This document shows, piece after piece, positions 10,546-22,480 of a stretch of 64,000 nucleotides of DNA. The stretch is from Aporrectodea caliginosa (Eukaryota; Annelida; Clitellata; Crassiclitellata; Lumbricidae): contig JACEVL010000090.1 of the NCBI GenBank assembly GCA_020284085.1, forward strand, positions 891,001 to 955,000. Reading direction: 5' to 3'. Numbering within the stretch: the first letter of the stretch is position 1; every line of letters begins with the position of its first letter. The notes beneath the pieces are model-generated. The model saw nothing but the letters and a program-made list of their open reading frames with translations. It did not search any database and was not told the origin of the DNA. A program made the position numbers and the translations under genes.

Positions 10546-11496
10546 GGTCGAGTTAATTAGCAGAATGATGACTTGCAGTAAACGTCAGCGCTCATAAAAC
10601 TTGACAAATCCATCGAATTAATTAACCAAAAAGGTTTAATAAGGATGTAATTTAAGTTCTGCAACACATCACACACAGGCTACAATTATTCTTTGAAAGC
10701 ATCGTGACTGGTACACAGCTGCCGCTTATGATGTGCCCTGATTCTGGTTTTTGGTCTTTCCGAACATTAACACACAAACATAAAATACCTAATTATACCG
10801 AATGAAGTGGCATGCTTAATTGCTTATCCGGGATGCAGTGTAAGTTCTGCAAATCATCAAACATTCAGGTGTTGACAACATCCTATTAAGTGGTATAAAC
10901 TGCCGCTTAGTAGGCCTAGTAGTTTCATCGTTTTCAAGGCCGTTGACGTTGCTCCCTTTTTTTTATCCAGGCTTGGGCCTGGCACTACCCGAGCGTGACA
11001 GTGGCGGAGTTTGCCTTGAACTGTCAATTGCAAGATGTGCATTCGCTAAAGTTTCTTAATTCTTATCTCTAATTTTCACAGTGTGACAGCTTAAGAATTT
11101 AATCATAATAATCGTTGTTTTATGTTGATTTCTCACATCTTTTCTGGGTGGGTATTCAAGTGGAATTGAGAAGAAAAGGCGGTATAATTCTGGTAAATAG
11201 CTAAAAAAAAAACTCTATTTGATAACGTGAAATTAAATAAAGTAAGAATTGGTGAGTTTTTGAAGTTAAGACTGAAGGTGAAGACATGTTCCCATCATTA
11301 TGTGTAATAAATTCTAAGAACCGTTGTTTTGGCTATCATCATTGTCGTCGTCGTCGTCATCATCATCGTTAACGACAGCAAGAACAACACCGTGAACATC
11401 AGGAACAAATATCTCAGTCGTATACTTAAATTCACGTTTACGGATTCTGTAAGCTAACTTACGCAAGTGTCAAAAAATCTACGAAGTTCTGTTTAC
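10546..11496. other. Non-coding sequence, minor repeats
   Basis: Two related ~90-bp segments occur near 10650-10740 and 10830-10920. The segment at about 10940-11030, with TATCCAGGCTTGGG, is repeated at 39825-39890. No gene is supported. I looked on the - strand for exons 2 and 3 to accompany the first exon at 11497-11552 and found none. Confidence 0.4.
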
Positions 11497-11552
11497 CTTC
11501 AGACAACCCGAACGCTATGCACACACAAAGCAGAAGCCCAAGAAAGCAGCTC
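11497..11552 (-). pseudogene. M2: frameshifted M-type signal-peptide exon
   Basis: It starts ATG AGC TGC TTT CTT and is nearly identical to M1 exon 1, with the same donor context GAAG|GTAAAC. It is 56 nt rather than 58: two bases are missing in the TGTGTG run, so the frame runs to a stop before the donor. The upstream block (11553-12153) is conserved. No downstream exons were found. I read it as a dead paralogue. Confidence 0.65.
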
Positions 11553-12153
11553 ATCGTTCCCAGTACGTGATTACAACAAGGAGCTGTGCACCAACTGATA
11601 TTCTGGACAGAAAGAACAGCGAATGACCCGCACTGAGGAGAGTTGTGGCTTACAAGTCGGTTTTAGGCTATGACTTTTGAAAGGCGGGCTTATGTCGACG
11701 CGGAAATTACCAAGACATCTGCGTCTGATTCATTAAACTCTCCCATATGCGGTATTTGGCACGTGCAGGCGGCTAAGCTGTTTATTGCACTCAAACCGTA
11801 ACTACGTTAATTTCTATGCAAATATTATTTTTTACTGAATAAATCAGAACGACCTAACTAATGGACTTGCACGAAGCATTTGCCTTTTGTATCTATTCAC
11901 TCTCCCCACATTTTACAGATAGCCATCGAAATTCATGAAACGATTATTCCGTGTTGCTGATAGTCCTCATTATCTCAGCTCTCAAAGTATGCGATTAAAT
12001 TGAAGATCTGATATTTATCTGTCACCGGTGAACGAATGCAACGTTTCAATGACGCATGCATAGTTGTAGAGGCATCCTGTAGTTATCAAAGTTCAAATAC
12101 ATCAATGTAGGACAGCTAGATTTTTGAAACCCTATCTTGTGATTTGTGTCAGT

Positions 12154-14374
12154 TAGGGTGGTGCTCAAAAACATTATTTTGAGTAAATTGATGGGACAGC
12201 CCCAGGTTATGTTCCTTTTGATAAAGTAAGTTAGTGTGCAAAATATGATAAAGATATTCCATCATTTAGGTGTGCCACATAAGAGGTCAAGTTTTCCAAC
12301 TGGCAATTAGGTTTAGAAATGAAGGATCGTAAGCTACTAAAACAATTGTGATAATATTAGAAACTTTTCGTATTTTGTGTAAGATCAAGTAAACCTTAAA
12401 TTGTTTTGCTTAAAAGTAGAATAATTAAAGAGTACTGGTGAGCATTATTCAGCCTTATAAGTATGATTAAATCATTAACACATTAAAATATTTATCATTA
12501 ATACATTAAAATATTTATTGGTCCATTTTGTGACCGTTGACTTTTTGGTGTCCGGAAACTTTTTCGATGCTCGGACACCACGTGGAGCAAGGCTTGCTTT
12601 TGACCTACATTCTTGGTCCGGATTATATTTTATTTTGGTATCAATGCCACTCCCGTTTCTGTCCTATCATTCACCACACTCAACCTATCTTCAATCTGCT
12701 GACACTCCAACTAAATGCTGTTGTTTCCACGCACTACTATTATAGCTGTCCTTTCCTTCATTCGATCAAGAGCTGCTGCTACTTGCAGATTGATAATAAT
12801 ATTCTTTGGCGAGGTCTTTTTTAGTCTTTGGGGTTTTTGCCTCATCTACAGATTCAGAGTTTTCGATGCAGTCTATATAGCAGTTATCACTCTCTGAAGC
12901 ATCAGATTTAAATAAATCGGCAGCTGTCTTAATACCACTGGACCTGGACATTGGAGTAGTAGTAACAGATTGTCTCAATGTCTCTTGATAAACGCTGGCC
13001 TTAATTTCATCTTGTCTCTCTTCCGTTTCTCTCCATCTTGTTTTTCAATTTGTAATCCACTTGTGCCATTGAACTTGACATCCTTCCATCTCTGAGGCGA
13101 GCCTGCAGAAGTGCTGTGTCCTCAGGATTTTATTTTTTACTTCCGCATCAGAATGTGAAATATTAAATGATTTCTCTAATGATTCAACAAATCTTTACTC
13201 GCGACTTTCTGTGTTTCTCCACCTCCCCATGCTGCCTTTTGTGAATTCCTCCTCTCATTGTAAATTTTCTCAAGCCTCCCGATTGCATGTTGGCATTGTA
13301 GTCACAGGCAAGTGAGCTTTATTTCAAAAAGCTCCAACTGTCATGCATGCGTGCACTTCACGAACAGTTGCCATTGACCTTTAACAAATGAAAAACCTGT
13401 AATGTCTCTTTTCATTAAAGCAGCCTTGCAATATTGATTGAATCATGTGTGAATCCAACAAAGCAAATTTCAGTTTAAGATCTGGTAGAAGGTTTTGGCC
13501 ATGCCAACCTTTGAGGACCTCTGAGTAGGCTTCTTGAAGGGCGCTGTATAAAACGTTTGGAATGAATGAATCCTAATCAGTTTCCAGTTAGAAAGTACTG
13601 AAAACAAGCAAGTCAATAAAGAGATTGGAAACACTGGATACATTATGCGAGACTAAGTGTTGGGTATTGGGTATTTTAAGATTTTTCTTGCAAAGTATTT
13701 TCATAAATAAGCTAAACAATTATTTAAATTTAAACTTGTACAGAGTTGCTAATTATAATCTGATTTTCTACAATATTAATCATACTGTATGTTCTGACCC
13801 GAAACCAAATTTTAGCCAGATATTAAATGTTTTGTAAGACATTATTTACTTTTGATATGAAGTGCTTTTTTCTATTACAAAATGCTGGATTATTTGAAAT
13901 TGGTTATGGATTCTATGGGATATTGTGAGTAAATATAAATAAATAATTAAGCTTAGGAAAGCCTTTTATATACAGAAGTCCAAAAAATTGTTTTAAAAAT
14001 TAAAATGATTTATTTACTCCTCAGCTCCAGTTTGTCCCAATTTACATATTTATTATTTTATCATTTATTTATAAAACCAATCATCAGAGAATAAGGTATC
14101 CAACAATCCATGGTACATAACACTGATCACATATCACAATAAAAATAATAAGCTCTAGAAGTGTCTTAACTTTCATCCAGCTCCTGAAAAAAAGCTGATT
14201 TTATGGCTTCGATAACACAATAATTTTGTATACAAAATTTAAGTTGTGATGTGGCACCCCTAAATAATGGAATATTTTAAAAGATTTTGCACATGGGTTT
14301 CTACTACCAATACGAACAGAACTGGGGGATGTCCCTGGCATTATAAAAAAATAACCATTTTGGCTGCCACCCTA
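12154..14374 (-). mobile_element. TAGGGTG-ended DNA transposon, copy 1
   Basis: The ends TAGGGTGG and CCACCCTA are inverted. They are flanked by the 8-bp duplication GTGTCAGT at 12146-12153 and 14375-14382. The - strand interior (about 13240-12760) carries remnants of an N-terminal region (FVESLEKSFNISHSDAE, later RQSVTTTPMSRSSGIKTAAD). I recall similar sequence at the start of uncharacterised cnidarian/arthropod proteins. The element is inserted in the M2 upstream block. Confidence 0.75.
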
Positions 14375-14382
14375 GTGTCAGT

Positions 14383-15565
14383 ACTGTTGCAAAATGCAAT
14401 CATTTAAAAAACTTAAACGATGTTGCAATTTGGATATACCCAGTCAAAACTCAATCTTCTCGATTTTGTTTGTATTGCCATTACGTACTGCACAAATGTT
14501 ATGTGGAACTGGCAATTAGGTTTAGAAATGATTCCTGATTAACTTAATCGCCAACTCGAAATCTCTGAAGTGCTATTCAAACTTAAGAGCGTGACAATAT
14601 TTTTAATCACAAGCGCTGCGTCGTGGCAGATGGGTTGTCAAGAGACACCGAGTGCACTGTGCAGATACATGTCTGATTAAACAGAAGACCAGTGGGGGAG
14701 AGAGGGAGCGATCAGAGAGTCTGCTAAGGTGGGCTTCGTTTGGAAGATGGAAAAGTGAATGGATTTGAGTAGGATTTATTTGGAGCTGGAGGGAAAACAT
14801 GGAGGTGTGGTGTACATGTACGAAAGACATTTCTGGATAAATTGCAGTCTTCTTGATAACCAACATTCGTTAATATTATTATGCACGAAAGCTGTACAGA
14901 TTCAACACTACTAGAACAGATTCAGCTATCAAAGTTCCAATCCATAAAATAATGTAAAGCGCTAATTTTGTAAACTTTATTATGTGAGATGTAGGCCTAT
15001 CAGTTGCTAAATGTGAAAATTCATTTAAAATAAAAAAATATAATCGATATTGCAATTTGATGCATAGCTATAAAAACTAGACTTTCGTGGGTTTTTTTAA
15101 AGAGCAAACAGGATATATCACTTGAAATTGACAATTTGTTGCAGAAAGTAATAACCGAATCCAATCACTCCTGTGTTAGTTGATGCCCATTGCGATAGAA
15201 ACAAGCATGATGCGTCACCTGAAACTGGCAATTTGCCTTAGAAATTAATAACCTTATAATGACATTGTTAGTGTAGGATATGAGAATTTTCAGAATTCCG
15301 GAGGGGGATCGTTCCAGAATCCAGTGCGTCGAGATGCAGGGTGGTAGATGGAAGTTACTAATTGTCGTAGTTTCCAATGTCTAACGACGTTTTTATGTTG
15401 AGGTCAGCCAGTACATGGATGGGTGGAATTCTCTTCCAAATGGCGTCTGCTAAGCCTTCCATTCCTTCGCAGTGGGTGAAAGTTCAATAGCGAGTTAGAA
15501 AGTCGAGATATGTATCCTGTCGTGGGATCTTAGTGGTCGTGTTTGCGTTTTAGGTAAAATAGCCT
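14383..15565. other. Flank with a dispersed repeat fragment
   Basis: 14602-14800 is a second copy of the dispersed repeat at 3600-3990. The rest is AT-rich, with no supported gene. Confidence 0.4.
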
Positions 15566-15800
15566 TCAACTTCGAGATCCTTCTAATGACCAGCTTCGAT
15601 ATTGACGTGTTTCTAGCCGTGAAACCCTCAGTGTTTATATGTAGCCTATCGTTCTTCAGTAACATAACCCACTTTCTCAGTAGAATCAATATCACTTCAA
15701 TAAACATATCCACAGTGATCGTAATTCACAGCAATATATCAATCTTGCTCAGCAGGTGTCTTTTATACTATTTTCAATATTTGATAGCCCTCTCTTTTAA
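15566..15800 (+). repeat. Third copy of the ~246-bp unit
   Basis: Aligns with 752-997 and 998-1247, including CATAACCCACTTTCTCAG. Confidence 0.55.
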
Positions 15801-16569
15801 ATGGGTCTCTCGAATCAATCATGGAAATCCCTGAACACACTGCTCACCTCATCTCACGACACCTCCCTGCGCATTTCCCCCGATCATTTCAATCGATTAC
15901 TTTGAAAATAAAATAGACACTACTCGTAAATCGACGAAAGACGCTCCAAGGCCGGATTTTTCAACACTACCACCTCTTACCCATTCGCTATGCAAGTTTG
16001 ATAAGTAAGTAAGTATATTCTTTATTTTACCAGTTGCTAACCGCACTCTGGTTTACCCACATATAAAACACGGAAAACAAACAAAGCTGGCAGCCAACAG
16101 CGGCGACCATCCCATAACAACTCTAGCCAATGATGTTAAGGCCATCACGACAGACAGTCATCTGCGGCTAACGCCGCCCGAAACAGAACAAGTCACCAGC
16201 GGCGAACTGCAACGCGCTCACGAAGAGCTAAACCGACGGTTTCTCGTCCGATGTTGACAGTTGAACCGCATAATGTAAAGAGTCCACCGGGCCGAGTAAC
16301 ATCGATGATCGAGAACACGTGGCATCACTTCGACACGGTCTGCGGTAGTTTGGCAGAAGTTGCAGCGTCCAGACCTGTCTCGTCCCATTCAGGTTTGTGA
16401 GGAACGACACTCATTCGCCAGGTGGCAGAAGTGATGATGACTGACGAATCGCTAAAGTTGAAAACTTATAAGTGACTCGACCACAAAGTGACTCGACAAC
16501 AAAGTGACTCGACAAGAAAGCAGTGTCATGAATTGGATTCAGTACATTTCTGGCTGCGTAGATCTCTGT
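15801..16569. other. Non-coding, repeat-like
   Basis: 15995-16090 resembles a retroelement 3' tail in reverse orientation (TAAGTAAGTAAGTATATTC followed by TTTATTTTACC). The remainder shows no supported gene. Confidence 0.35.
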
Positions 16570-18010
16570 ACATCGTTCGCTCTTCTCATCAACGTTTCCA
16601 TAACCCAGGCGTCTCTACCCGCAAGGCATAAACGCGCCATCATTGGACCTCGTGTAAAGAAATCGGGACTCGACCTGACAGATCCGGTCAGCGATCGTCC
16701 CATATCAAATTTGTCCTTTTTCTCTAAACTCGTCGAACGTGTCATTCACAAGCAACTATCTGACTACGTTGAATCACATCATCTGCTTCCACCAACGCAA
16801 TCTGAATTTTGTCGCCATCACTATATGGAAACTGCAATCATTAAAATCTACAAGAACATTGTCCTGGCCCACTACTTTGGACTCATTTCAGCTCTACCAC
16901 TATTGGATTTCTCCGCTGCTTTCGACTGTGTGGATAATACCATTCTTCTTAAAATCCTGAAAGTACAATTCGAGGTCACTGCAGTAGCTATTCAATGGAT
17001 TGCATCATTGCTTTCCTCGAGGTCTTATAGTATTAAACTTGGTGGGTTCTCTTCAAAAATCTTCTCTGTTCTCGTTGGCGTCCCCAAGTTTCCATTCTTG
17101 GTCCACTTCTCTTTATTTTAAATATACATCGTGCTACTTTCACCTTCGCCGTATTCGACAGGTGAAACGTTGCCTTAATGAAACTTGCCTTCGTATTCTC
17201 ATCCAAGCCTTCGTCATCATTTGCCTCGACTACTGCAACTCTTAGGGAGTGGGCTAGTATAAAGGATAACACTCTTGCCTGAAGTGATCACGGACCCGGT
17301 TCGATTCCCGTAAGACCCCCTGGGTTTAGCTCATATTTTTATTCCCTAGGTGGCAGCAAAAGTACAATGCGCTTGTGCCTTGCTTGGCTGCAAATTTATT
17401 GATTTATTGTACATGTATGTCTTCTGTAATTTGTGTTCTTGTGAATTGTTTAATCGTCATAACATGTACAATTGTACATGTACAGCGCAGTGCGTTTGTC
17501 AGGCGCTTCATTCAAGAATAAATATTACGTAATTATTCTATAACTCTGTCCTATCCGGTCTTCCGTCATCGACAACACACCTACCCTCAGTTCTACACAC
17601 TGCCGCTCGCCTAATAAAAGCTCTTGGTCTTAGAGATCACATCATACCAACACTGCAACAACTTCACTGGCTTCCTATCCCCGCCCGTATTGCCTTCAAA
17701 ATCTCCCTCCTCGTACATAATATCCACGCTGGAACCTCCCCCGCATACATGGTAACCATGGTTACGCCAAATTCGTCTAAATTCTAGAAGACTTCGATCG
17801 TTCATGCGAGAAGATTAAACTGTACTTCGCACAAACCGGAAGTTTGGTAATTGTGCCTTCAAAGAAAGGAACAGTTTTCCAACTTCATTTCGTCAATGCA
17901 CATTTGTTGCTCAATTTAAATCAAAATTTAAAACTCATCTATTCTCATTGCACTAAGACTATAAATGCAGCGAAACACGCTCTCGTGCAAGACTTGTGTT
18001 TGTTAAAGCA
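16570..18010 (+). pseudogene. CR1/L2-like LINE reverse transcriptase remnant, split by a SINE
   Basis: Degraded reverse transcriptase of a non-LTR retrotransposon. Recognisable blocks are SDRPISNLSFFSKLVERVIH, the palm segment LLDFSAAFDCVDNTILL, GVPKFPFLV (canonical GVPQGSILGP), then LDYCNS and, after the SINE, VLSGLPSSTTH and LQQLHWLPIPARIAFKISLL. The last block is FPTSFRQCTFVAQFKSKFK followed by THLFSLH. The segment carrying the FADD motif is missing. Several frameshifts and deletions make it inactive. Confidence 0.75.
17243..17541 (+). mobile_element. tRNA-derived SINE, type A2 head with type A tail
   Basis: It interrupts LINE codons exactly between LDYCNS and VLSG and is flanked by AACTCT at 17237-17242 and 17542-17547. 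The head has AAAGGATAACACTCTTGCC and the B-box-like GGTTCGATTCCCG. The 3' part contains AGCGCAGTGCGTTTGTCAGG, identical to the type A SINE tail. Confidence 0.8.
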
Positions 18011-18117
18011 CGCTAAAAATCTTTAGTTCTATTGTATTATTGCATTGAATGCTTGCTGTTCGTGTGTCCGCCTATTTGTGTTTATTTCAGTTGCCAATGC
18101 ACAAACGCATTGAGTAA

Positions 18118-18877
18118 TCTATATATATAATCCAAAGTCTCTTTTTTCTGTCCTTCCGTATGTTTGTCCGTCTCGCTAAAGGCTCCGAAACGGAACGCTT
18201 TAGCGATTTGAAAAATTTACAAAACATTATTACGCAACGTCTAGGTCAACGCGACTATTTTCAGCTCGCAATTTTATTTAAACGCCGATATATGGCCATT
18301 TTAAATTTCCAACTTTTCGACGAGGCTATATCTCAATACCGGTCTCTTACACCATGGCCATGATGGCCATTTGTTCACGTCACGCATGCTAATTAAATAT
18401 GCAATCTTACGTCACACGTAGCATATAGGTCAACGCTCTGATTCGCAACCAATCACGTTGACCGTTGATTTAACATCAGAAGTGGGGACCACGGGAGAAT
18501 TTCTAGGTCATCGGACTTAAAGATTCGCCAATGCAACACTTTAGCGATACGAAATTTTTAACGAACGTTTTCATTTGAATTTCTATAGATCTCAACCCAA
18601 CTATATTTCAACTCAAAATTTACTTTAAATTCCGATATTTGGACATTTTAAGTTTCGATGTGGTCATAGTTTCAATGCCATCAAATGCATGGGAGTATAT
18701 ATTACATAGAGTTGTAATTAAACAAATTTCAAGCCAGCGCGTAAATTCGCCAGAGGGACACACGAAAGATTTTCACATCGTTAAATTCAAATTCACAGGC
18801 GTTGACAAAGATGTAGTTAAATTCAAATACACGGGCGCTGAGGAAAACCCGGGCGAACGCCGGGTAAAAACTGCTAG
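18118..18877 (+). mobile_element. Non-autonomous Helitron, + copy
   Basis: It begins TCTATATATATAATCC and ends with a GC-rich hairpin (CCCGGGCGAACGCCGGG) about 10 bp before a terminal CTAG. It sits between A and T. These are classic Helitron signatures. It is 760 bp and has no Rep/helicase gene; the 80-codon open frame inside is not credible. TTGAGTA flanks it on both sides. Confidence 0.85.
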
Positions 18878-19361
18878 TTGAGTATAAGATCCTATTGCTT
18901 ATGAGTAGGCTCTAATTGCCTGCTTGCCGTGCTCCATCTTATCTTAGGGAGTTGTTTGTCCCTGTCTCATCCATTACTGGCCGTAGATTTGTTCGCTTAG
19001 ATGCACAGAGTGACTGTCTGTTCCAATGGCATAGTCAGGAAACAATTTGGGGGCTGTATTTATTAACTTGTGAAAAACGATTGGAATAATGAACTTCTGC
19101 AGAAGAGTTGTTGTATTCTAGGACAATGAATATTTCTCGCGGGACTGATATTAAAACTAGCATTCAGGTCTAATCATTATTTTCCTCCAATCGATAGGAA
19201 TACTAAAACGTTATTTGGCAGGCTGAACTATCTTGAAAACTTAAATTTCAGGGGGTATTTATTTGGTAAGCTTGGAAGTGTTCGTGTTTTCAAAATCTGA
19301 GAGATTGACGGAAGCCTTGCACAGTTGAAACGCCGTTTTAATGAGTTTTATTTATATAATT
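18878..19361. other. Spacer between inverted Helitrons
   Basis: The first ~170 bp continues the segment homologous to 1384-1560. The remainder is unrecognised. Confidence 0.5.
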
Positions 19362-20123
19362 ACTAGCAGTTTTTACCCGGCGTTCGCCCGGGTTTTCCTC
19401 AGCGCCCGTGTATTTGAATTTAACTACATCTTTGTCAACGCCTGTGAATTTGAATTTAACCATGTGAATATCTTTCGTGTGTCCCTCTGGCGAATTTACG
19501 CGCTGGCTTGAAATTTGTTTAATTGCAACTCTATGTAATATATACTCCCATGCATTTGATGGCATTGAAACTATGACCACATCGAAACTTAAAATGTCCA
19601 AATATCGGAATTTAAAGTAAATTTTGAGTTGAAATATAGTTGGGTTGAGATCTATAGAAATTCAAATGAAAACGTTCGTTAAAAATTTCGTATCGCTAAA
19701 GTGTTGCATTGGCGAATCTTTAAGTCCGATGACCTAGAAATTCTCCCGTGGTCCCCACTTCTGATGTTAAATCAACAGTCAACGTGATTGGTTGCGAATC
19801 AGAGCGTTGACCTATATGCTACGTGTGACGTAGATTGCATATTTAATTAGCATGCGTGACGTGAACAAATGGCCTTACTATCATGGCCATGGGTAAGAGA
19901 CCGGTATTGAGATATAGCCTCGTCGAAAAGTTGGAAATTTAAAATGGCCATATCGGCGTTTAAATAAAATTGCGAGCTGAAAATAGTCGCGTTGACCTAG
20001 ACGTTGCGTAATAATGTTTTGTACACTTTTTCAAATCGCTAAAGCGTTCCGTTTCGGAGCCTTTAGCGAGACGGACAAACATACGGAAGGACAGAAAAAA
20101 GAGACTTTGGATTATATATATAG

Positions 20124-20124
<1 letters not shown>
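19362..20124 (-). mobile_element. Non-autonomous Helitron, - copy
   Basis: It is nearly identical to 18118-18877 but inverted. The 5' end (TC on the - strand) is at 20124 and abuts a (TAA)n run; the 3' CTAG is at 19362-19365. It is 763 bp. The high similarity indicates recent activity. Confidence 0.85.
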
Positions 20125-20189
<65 letters not shown>

Positions 20190-20215
20190 TTGATAATAAT
20201 AATAATTAATAATAA
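20125..20215. repeat. (TAA)n microsatellite
   Basis: Trinucleotide run immediately beside the Helitron end; probably the insertion target. Confidence 0.9.
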
Positions 20216-22057
20216 GACGATTTGCATAGCGCCGTAGCTCAGCCGATGCCGAATGCACTGCGTTCACCATTCTCTGATTAATTTGTTTTTCAATTAAAGA
20301 TGAATTGTCACATTTGCCTTCTGCATTTATCATCTTATCTTTGTGACATTCAAAAGCTTCTGTTTTCGATGTTTAATGCTTTGCTTTGCTCTTCCGTATC
20401 AGAAACATTCTTCAGGATTGCCTATGCCTACTTGAAGCCAAAGTGGACGTCGAGATCATAGAGCTCGAATCCCATTTAGAATTTCATATCTTCTTCACAT
20501 GTTTGTATTATGTATACGCTCTGCATATAGATCTAATCGTTAGCAATAATTTTATGCTCACTCTCACAATTTCCATGCGACTCGATCTGCTGAAAAAATT
20601 GGGTCGGATAGAAACTGTATGGTAGCCTACACGTTGCCAGTTTTTGACTCCACCTCCATTGGACCTCAGGAGGTAAAACTTCTAGTCGCAACGATGCAGT
20701 CTCATCAGAACGGATTCCATTAGATCAGTTCGGTTACGATCCCTAGTCCGGAGTTGCAGTCTGTCTTCTTCTGATCCGTATAACGTTCATCCATTCATCT
20801 AACCATCGAATTTTCTATCCATCCAATCACTCATCGTATTCGTATTCGTTTATTTGGTAACCCAAGACTACACATAACAATTTACCCTGAGGTGGCTCAA
20901 CTTAATTAAGGTCACTCAGGAGACCCAGAAGGGGCCGTAGGTTTCGCTAACCAGGGCCACCCATAAATCCATCCATTCAACCATCCATCCATTCGCCCAT
21001 CTATCCATCTATTTATCCATCCATCCATCCATATTTATTATCCATCCGTACATCCATCCATTCATCGCTCACATTATTTCTTACACAAATTTATGTCTAC
21101 ATGGTCCGACCATAGAAAGTTCCACAGAACAGTAACTGTTGGTGTCAAGCAGTTGTGGCAATTTTTCCAAGAATTATTCGATATTGTACTTTGCAGGAGG
21201 AGATAAATTATTGCGTTCGCTGCTTTCCTTTTGTCCTAGAACAATATCAAAATTGTACATTAATCTTCAACGATTACACAATCCCCGTGATGTATTTTAA
21301 TAATGTTGTCTATTGCTGTTGCAAATAAACAACCTTCCATATTTGCGTAAACCACTGAAGGGTTTCTCCACCATCATTATTATGCGTGCGCTGGCATTTT
21401 TGTAGGAAAGCACATACTATGTATTGTATAGGTACGCATATAAGCATGTGTGTATGTGCGTATCTGTGCATGCATGTGTGCTTAGAGTTTAATCTCCCCG
21501 CAAATTTATCTCTTCGGACATTTTATTTCCTCCTTTATGGTGTGTATCAAATTGCAACCGTTTGATCTCAGAGGTGTGTGTTATCTGCTCTGTCAGCCTG
21601 AATGCGTTTTTCTAGGCGTACATGTGTAAACGTGTATAACACTGCACATATCTGAACAAGACTGTTTACCGCCTTTTAACGGTCTCTCAAAATGCAACCA
21701 ATATAGTAATGTTAATGTTCACGCTTTTAGGTAGACTAAATTAACAAACGTGGTAAAAAAAACACAGTATTCTCTGAGTACGTGGCATATTTTATATTAT
21801 ATACTTAATTTTCGATGAAAACGGGGGTAAATGAAAGTTCTTTCTCTAGAGCAAAATAGACAGACTCATTTTGGATAAATAATCCCCGTAGACTTCTTCC
21901 CAACCAAAATTTAGTTGTAAACTGCATTGACATTGTGAATAATTCACCAACGCGCCTCACTAAGGTTTTGGATATAATTATGGTGTGCAATACAATATGT
22001 TACTTGCTTTCTTACTTACTTAATGTCTTATTACATGTTTACTTTGACAATTTCTGC
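20216..22057. other. Upstream flank of gene 1
   Basis: Contains (CCAT)n-like repeats (about 20940-21065). It also holds blocks repeated upstream of other cluster genes (20340-20560 resembles 53845-54110; the part from about 21480 resembles 31985-32360, 43385-43640 and 56930-57430). No gene is supported. Confidence 0.45.
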
Positions 22058-22419
22058 AGATGTTCTTTTATCGAATTCATCAATTGTTCTAAACGTCTTG
22101 TTGTGACGTTGCTGGCATTGCCAATAAGTCACTGATTCAGAGAATTCTGAGAGTCATGATTCGCTTATCTATGTCTACTATTTTTGATAACTTTTAAATT
22201 AGTCACCAATAATATCAAATTAGTCACTTTACTCAGGGGAGCTGAATCTGATTGCAAGACGAAGAAAAACAACAGTTTATCAACGGTTGATTTAATCATC
22301 CTATAGAAATGAATAAGTCTTTGTTTGCACTCTTGGCAATCTAAAAATCGCGTCAGCGCAACGCCTGTTGAACTAGCTATTCTTGAGTTGCAATCGAAGA
22401 CATTCGGCTGTAGGACATG
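22058..22419 (+). promoter_or_regulatory. A-type promoter/5' block of gene 1
   Basis: Strongly conserved with 43824-44179 and with 1-570. A TATA-like CTAAAAATC lies about 80 bp before the ATG, where gene 2 has TATAAAAA. Confidence 0.5.
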
Positions 22420-22480
22420 ATGGCTCGCCGATTTCTTATTCTGGCACTGATGATCTTCATGCTATTTGAAGGCAGAACAG
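22420..22480 (+). CDS. Gene 1 exon 1 (signal peptide)
   Basis: It is 61 nt with donor ACAG|GTACCA. It aligns base for base with gene 3 exon 1. Confidence 0.8.

Noticed and set aside
18639..18881. 80-codon frame present in both Helitron copies
   Set aside because: The conservation is explained by the recent common origin of the elements. There is no domain, and non-autonomous Helitrons do not encode proteins.
20940..21075. CRISPR-like array of short repeats
   Set aside because: A CCAT microsatellite without constant repeats or unique spacers, in an animal genome.
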